Below are positions 1 to 11,340 of a stretch of 64,000 bases of DNA, in pieces (within the stretch, counting starts at the first letter, position 1; each line of letters starts with the position of its first letter). This DNA is from Homarus americanus (Eukaryota > Arthropoda > Malacostraca > Decapoda > Nephropidae). A model generated the notes under the pieces. That model ran no database searches. It saw nothing but the letters and a program-made list of their open reading frames with translations, and was not told where the DNA came from. Location: the NCBI RefSeq assembly GCF_018991925.1, contig NW_024727688.1:466001-530000 (forward strand), read 5' to 3'. A program made the position numbers and the translations under genes.

Positions 1-740
1 TTCACTAAATAATACGGATGTTGCAGTTTTTTTTTTTTTAATTTCTTAACACCGAGACTTGACAATGTTGTTCGGTACATAAGGTTGAACCAGTGTTGCT
101 CTTTTCTCACATTTGGGACGAACCAATAAGAAACTGTAATAAGAAAATGAAGGAATATATATTGGCAAAAGGGTTAAAAGTTTTTTAAAGAGATAAATCA
201 TTAAACACGTGGACAAGCTTTCTAGGGTTAATAGTCTCTCAGTTATTCAGTAGGGAAAGGTGTTTATAGAGTCGTCAGTCAGTCAATTGGTCAGTAGGTC
301 GCCGTCTGTGTTGATTCTAACTCTCAATCTCCTACTTTTTCACTGTCTGCTTGTCTCGCATTCTCTTCAACTCTCTACCTCATTCTCTCCCTGATCCTCT
401 CATCCTTCTCTCTGTCCTCACTGGTGCCTCCTGAGGATATTTAAGGAATGTGTGTCAAGCAGATGTTCCGAGGCTTCACATTTTTTTTTACCCTTCAAGC
501 GATTTTATTTTATTGTCAGAAGAAAGGCTAGTAAAATGCCCCATGGTCTCTCTCTCTCTTGTATCCTTCCTTCATTGTTTCTTCTTTCTTCTTCGCCGCA
601 TCTTCTTTTTTTATAACATGAATATATTTTATTTTACTGCCAAGGGAAGATTAGTACATAAGGACAATAGACGTTTGTTAATAATGACATGGAGATTAAA
701 AAGGAGTTCTAAAATATAAGGAATAGTTATTTTTATTGTT
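1..740. other. Unique AT-rich sequence, no gene seen
   Basis: Contains a T run near 27-39, a C/T-rich stretch around 330-430 and scattered short T runs. The open frames here are short and rich in F, L and S, as expected from T/C-rich DNA. I see no splice-flanked exon or RNA gene. Confidence 0.6.
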
Positions 741-744
741 TTTC

Positions 745-747
745 AGC

Positions 748-777
<30 letters not shown>
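745..777. repeat. (GT)n microsatellite
   Basis: About 14 GT units with one interrupting A near the 3' end. Confidence 0.95.
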
Positions 778-778
<1 letters not shown>

Positions 779-825
779 ACCAAATATTCAGCCTCACTCT
801 TAAGCACGTTTAGCAAAGATAGAGA

Positions 826-946
826 AATCCCCATAAATTATTGTCCCCATAAAATGATGTCCCAATAAATAGATGTCTTCCACAAACTGATGTCCCCATT
901 AACTGGTGGGCCAACAAAATGCTGTTCCTATAAACTGGTGCCCTTA
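826..946. repeat. Degenerate 16-17-bp minisatellite, block A
   Basis: About seven diverged copies of a unit like TGATGTCCCCATTAAC. The period and consensus match the block at 1936-2370, and both blocks end at the same downstream sequence, so they are probably copies of one array. Confidence 0.85.
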
Positions 947-1025
947 GCCGCAGAGGTTTGACAGGCTGGGAGGGGGAGAAGGAACCCGTCGATGGAGGAA
1001 CTTAAAGGAAGAACATTTTGATGAT
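944..1025 (+). repeat. Duplicated 80-bp block, copy 1
   Basis: Starts with GCAGAGGTTTGACAGG and ends with ATTTTGATGAT. A diverged copy lies at 2368-2445 (GCAGAGGTCTGACAGG ... ATTTTAATGAT). Both copies follow a 16-bp minisatellite and precede a C/T-rich tract, which implies duplication of a roughly 1.4-kb unit. Confidence 0.75.
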
Positions 1026-1039
1026 TTTTGGTGTAATAT

Positions 1040-1440
1040 TTTTTTAGTGAGTCTCGACCCCTGTATTTTTTTTATTCTTTTTTTATTTCTTTGTTGTTTT
1101 TTCCTGTTTTATTCCTTTTTATATCTGTTTTGTTCGTGTTTATTTGTGACTCTCTCCATGTCTCTGTTGTTGTTGTTTTCTTATCTCTGTCTTTCTCTTC
1201 CCTATCTGCCTGGCTCTTTTTTTTTTCTATTTTTGCTGTATTCGCCTCTCTTTTTTTTTACCCTTTCCGTCTGCGTGTTCCTCTTATTCTATCTTTTTCT
1301 CTTTTCTTTCGTCTATTTATGTTCTTACAATTTTTATATTTTATGTGTCATCTCTCTCTCTTACTTCCTCGTTCTCTTATTCATCCTTCCACCCTCACCA
1401 ACCTCCACCACCCCTCACACACCCCTCTCTACCCTCCAGT
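1040..1440 (+). repeat. Pyrimidine-rich low-complexity tract
   Basis: Almost entirely T and C on the plus strand, which keeps several frames open with F/L/S-rich translations. It is not coding. It corresponds in position to the tract at 2446-2706 in the duplicated unit. Confidence 0.85.
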
Positions 1441-1791
1441 ACCGCCCGGGGTTATTAAAAACAAAAGCAAAAAACAATTACATAAGGCAGATGTGTCGAG
1501 CGTTTATAACATCAAGAGAGAAGTATTTACATCAGTGAAGAAGTTTCCCTCAATTAGTCTCCCCCCCAAAAAAATATTATATATGAGAAGGTTAAAAGAC
1601 AACAATTCTGGGGTTTTTTTGTTTGTAAAAAATACGATCATCAAAGTCCAGAGATGTGTATTTGTGTATGAGTGTTTTTGTTGTTGTTGTATGGTTATGT
1701 TTGTATGTTCTCATGTGTGTAATTGTTATAGTAGTGATTGTGTATTTGTGTTTGTGTTTATGTTCTTGTACGTGCCTGTGGTTCACGTATC

Positions 1792-1793
<2 letters not shown>
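1441..1793. other. Unique sequence, nothing recognised
   Basis: A-rich, then T/G-rich DNA that grades into the next GT repeat. The minus-strand frame rich in H, T and K is a shadow of degenerate TG-rich sequence. Confidence 0.6.

Positions 1794-1825
<32 letters not shown>
1794..1825. repeat. (TG)n microsatellite
   Basis: Sixteen uninterrupted TG units. Confidence 0.95.
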
Positions 1826-1826
<1 letters not shown>

Positions 1827-1935
1827 TAAAGAAAATTACATAACCGGAATGAATTACGTACAAAGAAAAATAGACACGCGTACTACTGTGAATTATACTT
1901 AGGCCTGAAAATACTGAATATAATAATCTATCCTA

Positions 1936-2370
1936 CCAAAGTCATGTCCCCATTAAACGGTGTCTCCATTAACCGGTGTCTCCATTAACCGGTGTCCCCA
2001 TTAACCGGTGTTTCCATTAACCGTTGTCCCCATTAACCGTTGTCCCCATAACCTGGAACAACATAAATTATCGTATACCCACACAACCACTGACGGTGTC
2101 TATAAATTAATAGCCTCATAAATTAGCGTCATAAATTTATGTCCTTATAAAAGCCTTTCTACATAATTTAATATTTCAATAACATAATATCCCTATAATA
2201 TGATGTCATTGATGTAATGTCCCTATAATCTAATGTCACCATAATATAAATGTCCCTATAATCTGATGTCCCCTATATTTAATGTCCCCATAACTTGGTA
2301 TCGTTGTATAGTGATATTTCCATAAAGAGAGTGTCCCAATAACGTGACGTCTCGATAAACTCGTGTCCTG
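1936..2370. repeat. 16-bp minisatellite, block B
   Basis: The first 120 bp contain nearly perfect tandem units TGTCCCCATTAACCGG. The array then decays through TGTCCCTATAATCTGA-type units to about 2370. It uses the same unit as 826-946 and also ends in a GCAGAGG block. Confidence 0.92.
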
Positions 2371-2445
2371 AGCAGCAGAGGTCTGACAGGTTGGAGGGGA
2401 GGAAGGTGTGTGGAAGGGGAAGAGAAGAATATTTTAATGATATTA
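2368..2445 (+). repeat. Duplicated 80-bp block, copy 2
   Basis: Paralogous to 944-1025. It shares GCAGAGG-TYTGACAGG, a GGAGGGG-rich middle, an AGAA-ATTTT segment and the terminal ATGAT. Confidence 0.75.
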
Positions 2446-2706
2446 TTATGAGTTTCCTCTCTGTCTCTCTCTCTCTCTCTCTCTTTACTCCTTCCTTTCT
2501 TCCGTTCCCTTGTTCTTTCCCTTCCCGTTCCTCCTCCCTTACTTCCTCCCTCCCTTACACCTCCTCCTTTTTTCCTCATTCCCTCTCCTCCTCTTCCTCC
2601 TCCCATCTCATTTTTCCTCTATCCCTCTCCTTCTTCCTCCTCCTTCTACCCCTTTTACCCACTCTCCTCCCCTCCCCTCCCTTCCCCACCCCCTTTCCTT
2701 CCCCTT
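2446..2706 (+). repeat. Pyrimidine-rich tract
   Basis: C/T-rich DNA that begins with a (CT)n of about 20 bp. It produces open S/L/P-rich frames that I treat as shadows. Confidence 0.85.
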
Positions 2707-2980
2707 GTCTGCTCAGGGCATTAAGGCATTTTTTTATTCGTGTTTACTTTAATATATTGTATAAAACCTTAATATATTATTGGTGTGGATCCTCGCGCGT
2801 TTTATTCATTATCGAAAATGAAATTAAAAAGCCCACAGGCAAAATTTTCGTAATATTTGCATTATCCGTTCCCGATAATGACGCTCAACTACCCACTCGA
2901 GGTCGTTAATGTTTTATATTATCACTCCCTTGGTTATTAGGGACGAGTTTTGGAGTTAAGTGGTGATTAGGACAAAATTA

Positions 2981-3160
2981 CCGTTCCGTGCTTGTTAGAG
3001 AGAAAGTACTGTTGTATGTTTGTTAGAGCGGAAGTACTGTTGTATGTTAGAGTGAAAGTACTATTTTGTTTGTGAAAGGGAAAGTACTATTTTGTTTGTT
3101 AGAGCGAAAGTACTGTTGTATGTTTGTTAAAGTAAAAAATCGCTCCATGTTTGTCAGGCT
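2981..3160. repeat. 28-bp minisatellite
   Basis: About five to six copies of a unit combining GTTTGTTAGAGCGAAAG with TACTGTTGTAT. Some copies lack part of the unit. The array decays at the 3' end. Confidence 0.88.
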
Positions 3161-3436
3161 AAAAAAAAGATCGTTTCATAATAGACCAATTACACATCCA
3201 CTTATTAGACGACAATTATCGATCCATGTTTGTTAAGCGAAAACATAAAAAAATCACACAGAAAAAACACCCACATCGTCTTCTGGCCGATATAACCTAC
3301 CATGGCTGTTAGCGATGTTGTTATTACTCACTGTTATTGGGTCATTCATTACTAAGGGTTCATCGTCTCGGTTCTGATACCAGTTAGAACGTGTCAAATA
3401 ATATATACTATACCCGTTTTGGATGTACTACTAAGA
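3161..3436. other. Unique AT-rich spacer
   Basis: No recognisable feature. It contains short A runs and ends at the start of the trinucleotide repeat. Confidence 0.6.
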
Positions 3437-3550
3437 TGAATTATTATTGTTATTATTGTTATTATTATTGTTATTATTATTATTATTGTTGCTATTATTG
3501 TCGCTATTATTGTCAGGATATTGTTGTTGTTGTTTTTATTATTATTACTA

Positions 3551-3611
<61 letters not shown>

Positions 3612-3661
3612 TCTTATTATTATTATTATTACTATTGTTATTATTATTATTATTAGTATTG

Positions 3662-3745
<84 letters not shown>
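3437..3745. repeat. Long (TTA)n trinucleotide repeat
   Basis: About 310 bp of TTA/ATT units with scattered TTG, CTA and GTT interruptions. It is the longest trinucleotide tract in the window. All poly-L, poly-I and poly-Y frames here are artefacts of it. Confidence 0.97.
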
Positions 3746-3746
<1 letters not shown>

Positions 3747-4550
3747 TGTATTTCTGTTATTAGAGATGAAGTGCTTTACCGTAAACAAACAGTCGCTTGC
3801 TGGTCAATGGTTTTGAGAGTCAAGGTAAACTGTGCGAGGAAATTTAAAACTTAACCTTCCAATGGAAATTATTATCAAACTTAGACTTAACGAGAAATCT
3901 CTCTCTCTTTCTCTCTCTCTCTCTATTTGTCTCTCATTTATCTCTTTCTCCCCTTTTATTCTTTCCTTTTCGTTGTTTTCATTCAGTGTTATTCTGTGTC
4001 TGTCTGTCTGTCTCTCTGTCATTCTTTTCGTTTCTGTTGGTCTTCGTCTTCGATCAATCAGTCTGTAGCTTTTGTTGGTTTCTCCTTCTTTCTGCCTGTC
4101 CGTTTGTCTGTCCCTATTAATTCTTGCTTCTGTCTTTCTCTGCCATTGTGTTTTCTGAGTGTTTGGTTCTTTCTTAGCTATTGTCTGTCTGCCTGTCTTT
4201 CTCTCTTTGAACCGACTCACTTTAGCCCACACCTCCCCACCTGTTTGTGCCATCATCAAGGCCTTCTGCGCTATTCATTAAAATCCTCAAACTCTTTCTT
4301 CGCTTCTTTTCAATTTTCATTTTTTTGTCGGTGTATTGGAATCAATGGCCTCGGGAAGGGATGAAAAATATAATTGAATAGTGAGTGATAAACCGCTATA
4401 AAAAAGGGGGGATGCTGATAGAGGATGAAATCACGTAAATAAAATTTCCATTTTGAATCTTTCCAATTTCCTTTCCCCGCTTTTATTGTCTCTTCCCCAT
4501 GGCTGGTACGGCCACCAACCTGCGGTTTTTCTCTTCTTGGGGAAAAAAGA
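3746..4550. other. T/C-rich and unique sequence
   Basis: Contains a (TC)n at 3898-3924 and GTCT-rich DNA to about 4205, then unique sequence. Antisense frames rich in E, R, K and T are shadows. No exon is supported. Confidence 0.6.
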
Positions 4551-4555
4551 AAGAA

Positions 4556-4577
4556 ATATATATATATATATATATAT
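4556..4577. repeat. (TA)n microsatellite
   Basis: Eleven TA units. Confidence 0.95.
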
Positions 4578-5110
4578 TACTGGAAATACTGATAATGTTG
4601 ACTTGGATCAAGGACATAGCTTTACAGTTTTTCTCTATCAATAGTTCAGTGTGCAAGAATCTAGACACTAGTACGATTTTTCACCAAAACAAAATAACAA
4701 TCTTACATTCCTCAGAGGAACTGTAAAGTGAGAATTCTTTCTTCTCATTCGTTTTTCCTCAGATATTTTACGTCTCCTCTCCTTAAGTGGTGAAAGTACT
4801 GTCATATTCTGCTTCACGATCACGCCCCTGTAACTTTCTCGGAAAACTCTTAGCGTTCTTCTACTTTTTGATACCACACACACTTTTACGGGAAGTGAGA
4901 AATGATTTAACACACCGTCATATTTTACCGTCGACTATCAAAGCCCCGGTCCCTTCTTTCCTCGCTCCGACTTCCCATTTTCTTTGTGTAGGTGTGAATC
5001 AAACGGGGCGAAAAAGACACATCAATGGGACGGCACAATCAGAGGAATGGAAAAGGAGACGAGTTTTGTGATGGAAATGGAAGGGATGCATTGTTCTGGC
5101 AAGTGGCAAA
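4578..5110. other. Unique sequence, nothing recognised
   Basis: Balanced composition. The longest frame here (4787-5071) has no splice or start support and no family I recognise. Confidence 0.5.
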
Positions 5111-5300
5111 GGTCTACCAACTGGGGTCTACTGGTAGTCTTCCAGGGGTCTACCAAGGGTCTGCCATAGTTTGCCTTCAGGGGTTAACGGGGGTATACTA
5201 TAGGGTGTATTATTTGGGGTCCATCTACTGTAGGGTTTACTACCAGGGGTCTCCTAAATTGGATCTAACAAGGGTCCACCAGGGGTCCACCAGGGGTCTA
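5111..5300. repeat. 11-13-bp minisatellite (GGGGTCTACCA)
   Basis: About fifteen degenerate copies of GGGGTCTACCA or GGGGTCCACCA. The most regular copies are at 5103-5160 and 5270-5300. Confidence 0.85.
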
Positions 5301-5729
5301 GCAGACGTTTACAAGAGATTTTCCAGGTGCTGTGGGAGTTATTAAAATTATTACCGGTAATATATTTACAAGTAATAAGAATATAAACAAAAATATTAAT
5401 ATTTGGAGTGTGATGATAACAAGCACAGTGTAAATAATAATTTTCGCAGGTGGTACTAAGGTGATTTACATTATCTAAATATTTTATTGGTTAGTATCAA
5501 AGTGGACTTTTCAAAGAATATAATGAATATTCTAACTTTTTTCGCCCCGAATGCTTACATTTGTGAAACACTGAACACGCGATATATTCCCGAACCCTTC
5601 TATCACTCTGGTTAAGATAATCGGATCATGCCTATTATTAAACTCGCCCTAGCTCGTTCGATGGGGGGGAACTAAAGTCCTTGTCAGGGTTCATGAAAAT
5701 TTGATGACTCATTGGTAATCATCACGTAC
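5301..5729. other. Unique AT-rich spacer
   Basis: No repeat or exon recognised. Contains a G7 run near 5665. Confidence 0.5.
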
Positions 5730-6060
5730 TCAAGGAAGATACAGTCTATTGACGCGATGAATACGATGACCCGTGGGATTCCTAGCTAATACCGCGGGAT
5801 CTGATTGTATGATGTAATAATCTACACACAGTCCATAAACACCACAGAAGATAAACATGTTCTCTAAAGTTTTGACAGCAAGAACGTGAGTAATCCATGT
5901 ATCACCTTGTGGAGTCTTGATTCTTTTATCCCACGAAGAATAAGAGTCGAGATGAAAATAAATCGTGACGGCACAATAGAGGCGAGGAAATATTCCCCCA
6001 CCAGGACCAATATTCCTCGTCAAAAACAGCCACGTCAGCGGAGACCTACACCTTGACACT
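5730..6060 (-). other. Possible coding exon or chance ORF, 109 codons
   Basis: A minus-strand frame of about 109 codons without low-complexity bias. It holds segments such as GDTWITHVLAVKTLENMF and IFCGVYGLCVDYY. Read on the minus strand, the 5' end lies directly after a splice-acceptor-like sequence (TTCTCTCTTTAAACAG). I recognise no family. It ends in a stop, so it could be a terminal exon. A chance ORF remains possible because no start codon, partner exon or polyadenylation signal is evident. Confidence 0.22.
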
Positions 6061-6151
6061 GTTTAAAGAGAGAAGTTTATAGCCCCTAGTGTAAATATAT
6101 ATACGTGGAGTGATGGAGATGTATATATACTGTACGTGGAGGGGTGGAGCT

Positions 6152-6156
<5 letters not shown>

Positions 6157-6206
<50 letters not shown>
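6157..6206. repeat. (CA)n microsatellite
   Basis: Twenty-five CA units. Confidence 0.97.
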
Positions 6207-6208
<2 letters not shown>

Positions 6209-6289
6209 TAAATTGGAAAAAATGTCTCTCTGTGTATGTGTATATGTACAGAATTTTTTATATATGTTGAGGAATTGAGGTGCGTTTAT

Positions 6290-6850
6290 ATAGAAGTGAT
6301 GGAGGTGTGATGGAGGGGGAGGAGTCGTGAACATTGATGGTGGAAGGAGGGAGGAGAAGTTAGATACTGTAATCTTGTTCGCTGTATCAATAATTCATGC
6401 CTGGGTTGGCGGCTTGTATGGTGCTGGGTGTTAGAGGGTAGGTGGAAAGGGGAGGAATAGGGCACTGGAAGGGGAAATAAATGACGGAAGAGAGTTGTGT
6501 GGTATGGGAGAGAAAGTATGGTGGAATAGAGGAATGAAAACGATGGGAGATTTGGGAGGAGAGGAGAGGGCTGTAGGAGGAGTTGGAGGAGGGATAGAAA
6601 TGGGAGAGTGGAAGGGAGGACAGAAAGTTGTTGGGGATGGAAGAGGAGTGTAGAGGATCCGGGCGGAGGGGGAATGGACGAAAAGTGAAGGAAGAGGAAG
6701 GACAGAGGAGCTACAAATAGAGAAAGGAAGAGAGGGTGAAGAGGGAAATGAGAGGGGCCTATGAGAAGAAATGAGGGGTTAGGAGGGAGAGGGAGGGGGG
6801 TAAGGGAAGGGGAGGAGAAGGAGCCTAAAAAGAATATGGATGACATAAGG
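6290..6850. repeat. Purine-rich (GGA) low-complexity tract
   Basis: About 560 bp rich in G and A with GGAGG and GGAAG motifs. The 186-codon S/L/P-rich minus frame is its shadow. Confidence 0.8.
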
Positions 6851-7021
6851 GTCGGGAGGGAGACCCATCAAGGTGATGAAGATCTCGGGACCAGAGGATG
6901 CTGGGACATGACGCCCGGTGAATGGTCGACGCCAGGCCAAGGGGGTTGAGAGAGAGAGTGGGAGAAAGAACCCCACACACACACAACTAGTTTATCCTGG
7001 TAACAAAAAGAGACAGGGGAT

Positions 7022-7023
<2 letters not shown>

Positions 7024-7090
<67 letters not shown>
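7024..7090. repeat. (CA)n microsatellite
   Basis: About 33 CA units. Confidence 0.97.
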
Positions 7091-7095
<5 letters not shown>

Positions 7096-7603
7096 TAAGC
7101 ATAGTATATCCAGATTCAGATTAAAAAACAAAAATGCAAAAAAAAAAATTCAAACAATACAAACTCTAAGTGTAAAATATATGATCTATATATACTAACA
7201 TTATTATTGAGGTGGTATTATGCAACGGGTGTCTATTTAAGATGATAATATTACATTTATCTACAGCGGTGGAGTCTGGAGGCTATAGTTACGTCTCTAT
7301 AAAAAAAAGTCGCGTGTTAGAATGATAGAAATGATAGAAATAAACATAGATGGTAAAATGGTGACCTAAAAATGATAAACGTAGAATATAATATTATCAA
7401 AAAACGTATATACCAAACCCAGCGGGCCCCCTAGACTGATCGATCTGTTTTATCTGTTGAACATTCAGTAACGAGGTTTGTAGGCCTATGGTGTGTGGTG
7501 GTTGGCCCAGAGATAGAAATAGAAATACACTTGGAGGCTTCTCTTCTTCCCTCTACCTCACCAGTGCTTCAGTATGGGCGATAGTAATTCATTGGTTGGT
7601 GAG

Positions 7604-7611
<8 letters not shown>
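7091..7611. other. Unique AT-rich spacer
   Basis: Contains an A8 run at 7139 and scattered ATGATAGAAATGATAG-type repeats near 7321-7345. No gene seen. Confidence 0.55.

Positions 7612-7651
<40 letters not shown>
7612..7651. repeat. (GA)n microsatellite
   Basis: Twenty GA units. Confidence 0.97.
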
Positions 7652-7653
<2 letters not shown>

Positions 7654-8169
7654 TTATTTATACGTATTGTGCCCTGGTCTGTTTTGTGGTCTCCTGGTAC
7701 GTGCTGTTTACTATATATTTATCTGCGTCTGTGTGTACATGTTACATTCTCCCTCGGGATTATTTCAGCAAATTAATAAGGCAGGTGGGATCAGGTTGTC
7801 GTGAACATATGTTTACAACACCCAACGCCCACTCCACTAAATGTAATTATATTATAATTAAGTGCGATATGTTATGAGTGGTAATTATCCGGTAACTGAA
7901 TACATTAGTATATTTGTTATTTTTATAATCATATTTATATTCAAAGCTGTACCGATCGTAGTGGTTATCCTTGTAGCCAGCCTTATGGTTGGACCTTAAC
8001 CTCTGCTCTGACTTTTAAATAGTGCCGACTGTTGGTGATGCAGTGGTGGTGCCAGTCTACTTCACGTTATTGTAATACCATGGACTATATATTCTTCACT
8101 TCAGAGTTAAGAATATGATTTAAGTATGTATGTATGTGAGTGTGTGAGAGACTTCATGGCAACACATGA
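7652..8169. other. Unique sequence, nothing recognised
   Basis: Balanced to AT-rich DNA. No open frame is convincing. Confidence 0.55.
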
Positions 8170-9230
8170 TGGGTCTATCCTTCTCTTCCCCCTCTCATCC
8201 CTCTCTCTCTCACTTCCCTCTTCCCTCCTCCTCCTCCTCCTCCTACGCCACCAATCCCTGTACCTGAGATATTTACCACCCTTTGATTTGTTCTCACCCT
8301 CTTGCTCTTTTACCTTCCATCTGAATCATTCTTGTTTTCCCCCCTTCACATTGTTACTCTTTTCTCCAATCTCCCTTTACCCCTTTATTTCTCCCTCCCA
8401 AGTTTCATAAAACCCCTTCTCCCCTTTGCTATCCTCCTCCCCCGACCACCTCCCCTGACCTGGATATTTCCCCATATCCCTTAAGCTCCCTAACCCTCTC
8501 TCTCCCCCCTCCTACTCTACCAACCCTTCGAAATCTCCATACAACTGATCCATCCTCCTTCCCCCTTTCACCCCCCTCTGCCTCTTCCCCCCCCCTCTCA
8601 CCTCCCTCTGCCTTCCCCTCCTCACCTCTCCCTCCCTTTGCCTGCTTCTCCCTCACACCGTCCCCTCCCTTTGCCTTCTCTCCCTTACCCCCAATCTCTC
8701 TCTGCTTCTCACTTGGTCTCCCCCTCCTCATGTTTATCCCCTTTCCTTGTTTCTCTCTTCTTTTCGTCTAATTCTCTCCTTTCATTCCCATTTTCCCTTT
8801 CCCCTTGGCCTCTATATCCTTAATTTATCTGTTTCTTCCCTGGCCTCCTCTCTCTTTATCCTTACCGCCTCTTATTCTTTTCCTCTATCCTTATTCCTTC
8901 CTCCCCTTCTCTATGGTCCTCCCCTGCCCCTCTCTTTATCTAGCGTTCCTCTTCCTCATCTTCCTAGCCCTTGTTTTCTTTCCCTCCTATTCTCCCTTAC
9001 TTCTCTCTCCGCTTTCTGGTTTTCCCTTCCCCGTTCCATCTTTCCTTACTTCCCAGGTCCCTGTACCCTCTGTCCTCCCTTCCCCAACATTCCTCTGCCT
9101 CTTATCCCAATTCTTCCTTTACTCCCTTCCTCCCTTTCCCGGTCTTCCTCTCCCCCCTTTTCCTGGTTACCCTCCATCCCTCTCCCTTCTCCGGTTTAGC
9201 CTCCCCCCCCCTCTCCCTCATGGCTGCTCA
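8170..9230 (+). repeat. 1-kb pyrimidine tract
   Basis: About 1,060 bp consisting overwhelmingly of C and T on the plus strand, including a (CTC)n near 8225. Three overlapping open frames of 100-154 codons, all S/L/P/F-rich, are shadows of this composition. Confidence 0.9.
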
Positions 9231-9244
9231 TCTCACCACCCGGA

Positions 9245-9460
9245 CGTCTCTAACAATGAATATTCATGAGTTTCACGCCATTTAGCAGCGCCGCAGCGGA
9301 GAGTTTGCGTCATTCTCCCTCCCCAGGACTCAGATGTACGCAGATGGCTAAATGATGCCTCACATTGTCCACCAGACGCTTTTTAAACACCGACATCTGC
9401 CTTTATTTGCACGCTTGCTAACTATCATCATCCCAGACCAGCCAACTGCTGCTGCCACCA
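9245..9460. promoter_or_regulatory. Candidate cis-regulatory island with a POU-like palindrome
   Basis: Complex, non-repetitive DNA wedged between a pyrimidine tract and a (TA)n. It holds the perfect 12-bp palindrome ATGAATATTCAT at 9256-9267, which fits the published dimeric POU (MORE-type) pattern. It also contains CAGATG E-box-like hexamers near 9340. Regulatory function is inferred from motif content only. Confidence 0.3.
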
Positions 9461-9528
9461 GTGTTGTGTAGTTCTAGTGGTGAAGTCTGGCGTGGGAGAC
9501 ATTGTGTGGGTTTTCGCTACCATTTCTC

Positions 9529-9531
<3 letters not shown>

Positions 9532-9601
<70 letters not shown>
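9532..9601. repeat. (TA)n microsatellite
   Basis: Thirty-five TA units. Confidence 0.97.
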
Positions 9602-9602
<1 letters not shown>

Positions 9603-10119
9603 CAAGTAGATCCATAATGAAAACGTGGATAAGATAAATCTTGATAAAATCACACGGGAAAAGGGAAACAACGGAGCACCTTAGCTTTCGTCTTTATTCA
9701 AGTATTTCTTAGGTTCCATATTTTCCGGTTGGCTCTTGTGTTGCTTCAGAGGTTTAGTACATGACTCAGGAAAGGCCTGCGGGGATATTCACATTAAATT
9801 GGTGATGCTGTTAAGCGCTGGACACCGCGCTGAACCGCTGTTGTCCACTGATCCACTCACGGAGGATAATGACTCTACTGCGACCGAGAATTAACCCGGT
9901 GATTTTGTGTACGTTTGAGATTTAGGAGTGCGGCTGTGGGGGATCTGTCCTTTGTCCAGGCAACGTAAAACTGCCCTAAGAACTTTGATATTCACCGCAG
10001 AATATAAAGCATATGGGTCTGGAACTGATTAGATCCGGGATGAATTATAATCTGATGTAATACTGTGTTGGTAAGTGATTTACTCCCCAAGCCAATTGGG
10101 AGTTTGAGGGGCCTATTCT

Positions 10120-10120
<1 letters not shown>
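9602..10120. other. Unique sequence, possible unidentified repeat
   Basis: Begins directly at the end of the TA run. It includes a splice-like segment (acceptor CTTTGTCCAG ending at 9959, donor GTAAGT near 10071), but every frame between these sites contains a stop. Confidence 0.4.

Positions 10121-10121
<1 letters not shown>

Positions 10122-10158
<37 letters not shown>
10122..10158. repeat. (GT)n microsatellite
   Basis: About 18 GT units. Degenerate GT-rich DNA continues to about 10300. Confidence 0.95.
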
Positions 10159-10161
<3 letters not shown>

Positions 10162-10406
10162 GAGCTCGTGTGCGTAGAAAATACTTTGTGTGTATGTGTT
10201 TTTGAGATATGTGCGTGTCTGTGTGTATGTGATTGTATGCGTTCAGTAGTCTTTTTATATGTTATGTCGGCAACAGTGTGTGTGTGATTTTCTCGCTTGG
10301 TTGTCCTCATACAGGCGTGTATTTTTGTTTTAATGCTTATGATGGTAACTCATTAATGAAACCAATTCATTAGTAATAATGAATTGCTCTAAAATAAAGC
10401 TACACC

Positions 10407-10409
<3 letters not shown>

Positions 10410-10504
<95 letters not shown>
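10410..10504. repeat. (TA)n microsatellite
   Basis: About 47 uninterrupted TA units. Confidence 0.97.
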
Positions 10505-10505
<1 letters not shown>

Positions 10506-10914
10506 TCCTTTACCAAGGTGTGATCTCACCTTTAATATTTTGGTATATAAATATTTGCTGTTCTCACTCACTAAACCAACGAGAGGGAATCACGACTCCT
10601 TATTAAATAATTTATTCACATATGGGAAAAATATCCACAGCGCAAACTATAAGAGAAAACAATAACACGACTAAGAAGGAAACTTACGAAACGTTGAGAG
10701 GATCCTCTTCCTGCCTCACGGACCACGGTGTAATACGTCACTAGAAAACACGTAAAACAAGGTGACAGTGAGACAGGTGAACCACTCTCTCCGTTCATTG
10801 CTCTTTGACTCAGCAACACATCATGTTTACTACTGAAACCGTATAGCACTCTAGCTTGGGTTATGATCTTTACTGTGAATCTCTTCTGGCGTAGTGTGAG
10901 GAGATGGTTAGATG
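10505..10914. other. Unique sequence, possible transposon fragment
   Basis: Complex DNA next to a TA run. No transposase or reverse-transcriptase motif could be read from it. The 77-codon minus frame (10616-10849) resembles nothing I know. Confidence 0.35.
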
Positions 10915-10998
10915 ACCCCAGTCCTGATGGGGCCCTCTCCTGAAGGGCCCTAGTCCTAATGGACCCTATTCTTAATAGACCTCGGCCTTAATGATGAA
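10915..10998. repeat. 16-bp degenerate minisatellite
   Basis: Five diverged units of the type CCTAGTCCTAATGGAC, 15-17 bp each. Confidence 0.75.
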
Positions 10999-11340
10999 GT
11001 TAGGTTAATGATATATTTAAAGTTCGATTACAGTAGGTCAGGGTAAAGCCTGTTAGGATCATTCCTAATAGAACTGGGGGTCCTTTGGCTGGTAATCTCT
11101 AATACTATTAACGCCTCTCGTTCACGGTACGGCCAATATTAACAGTAAGTCTACCTGTTGAATATTACCTTTGACCTTCGAGTTAAAAGCAAAAACATTA
11201 ATGAGATGAAAAGTAAGACTAGAAAGGTTTAATGTGGATCTGCTCGCCAAACCGGAACACGGAAGTTGAGATCATTATTGGGTGGTGGCTCTCACAGACA
11301 AACAGACCTCAACACATGTCCCAGCCATTGTGACGCTCGT
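10999..11340. other. Unique spacer
   Basis: No feature recognised. Confidence 0.5.

Noticed and set aside
8126..9285. Several overlapping ORFs of 60-154 codons
   Set aside because: All lie in the 1-kb C/T tract, with identical low-complexity composition in three frames.
9960..10071. Splice-flanked 110-nt block
   Set aside because: All three frames contain stops. At best a non-coding exon, and the signals are common by chance.
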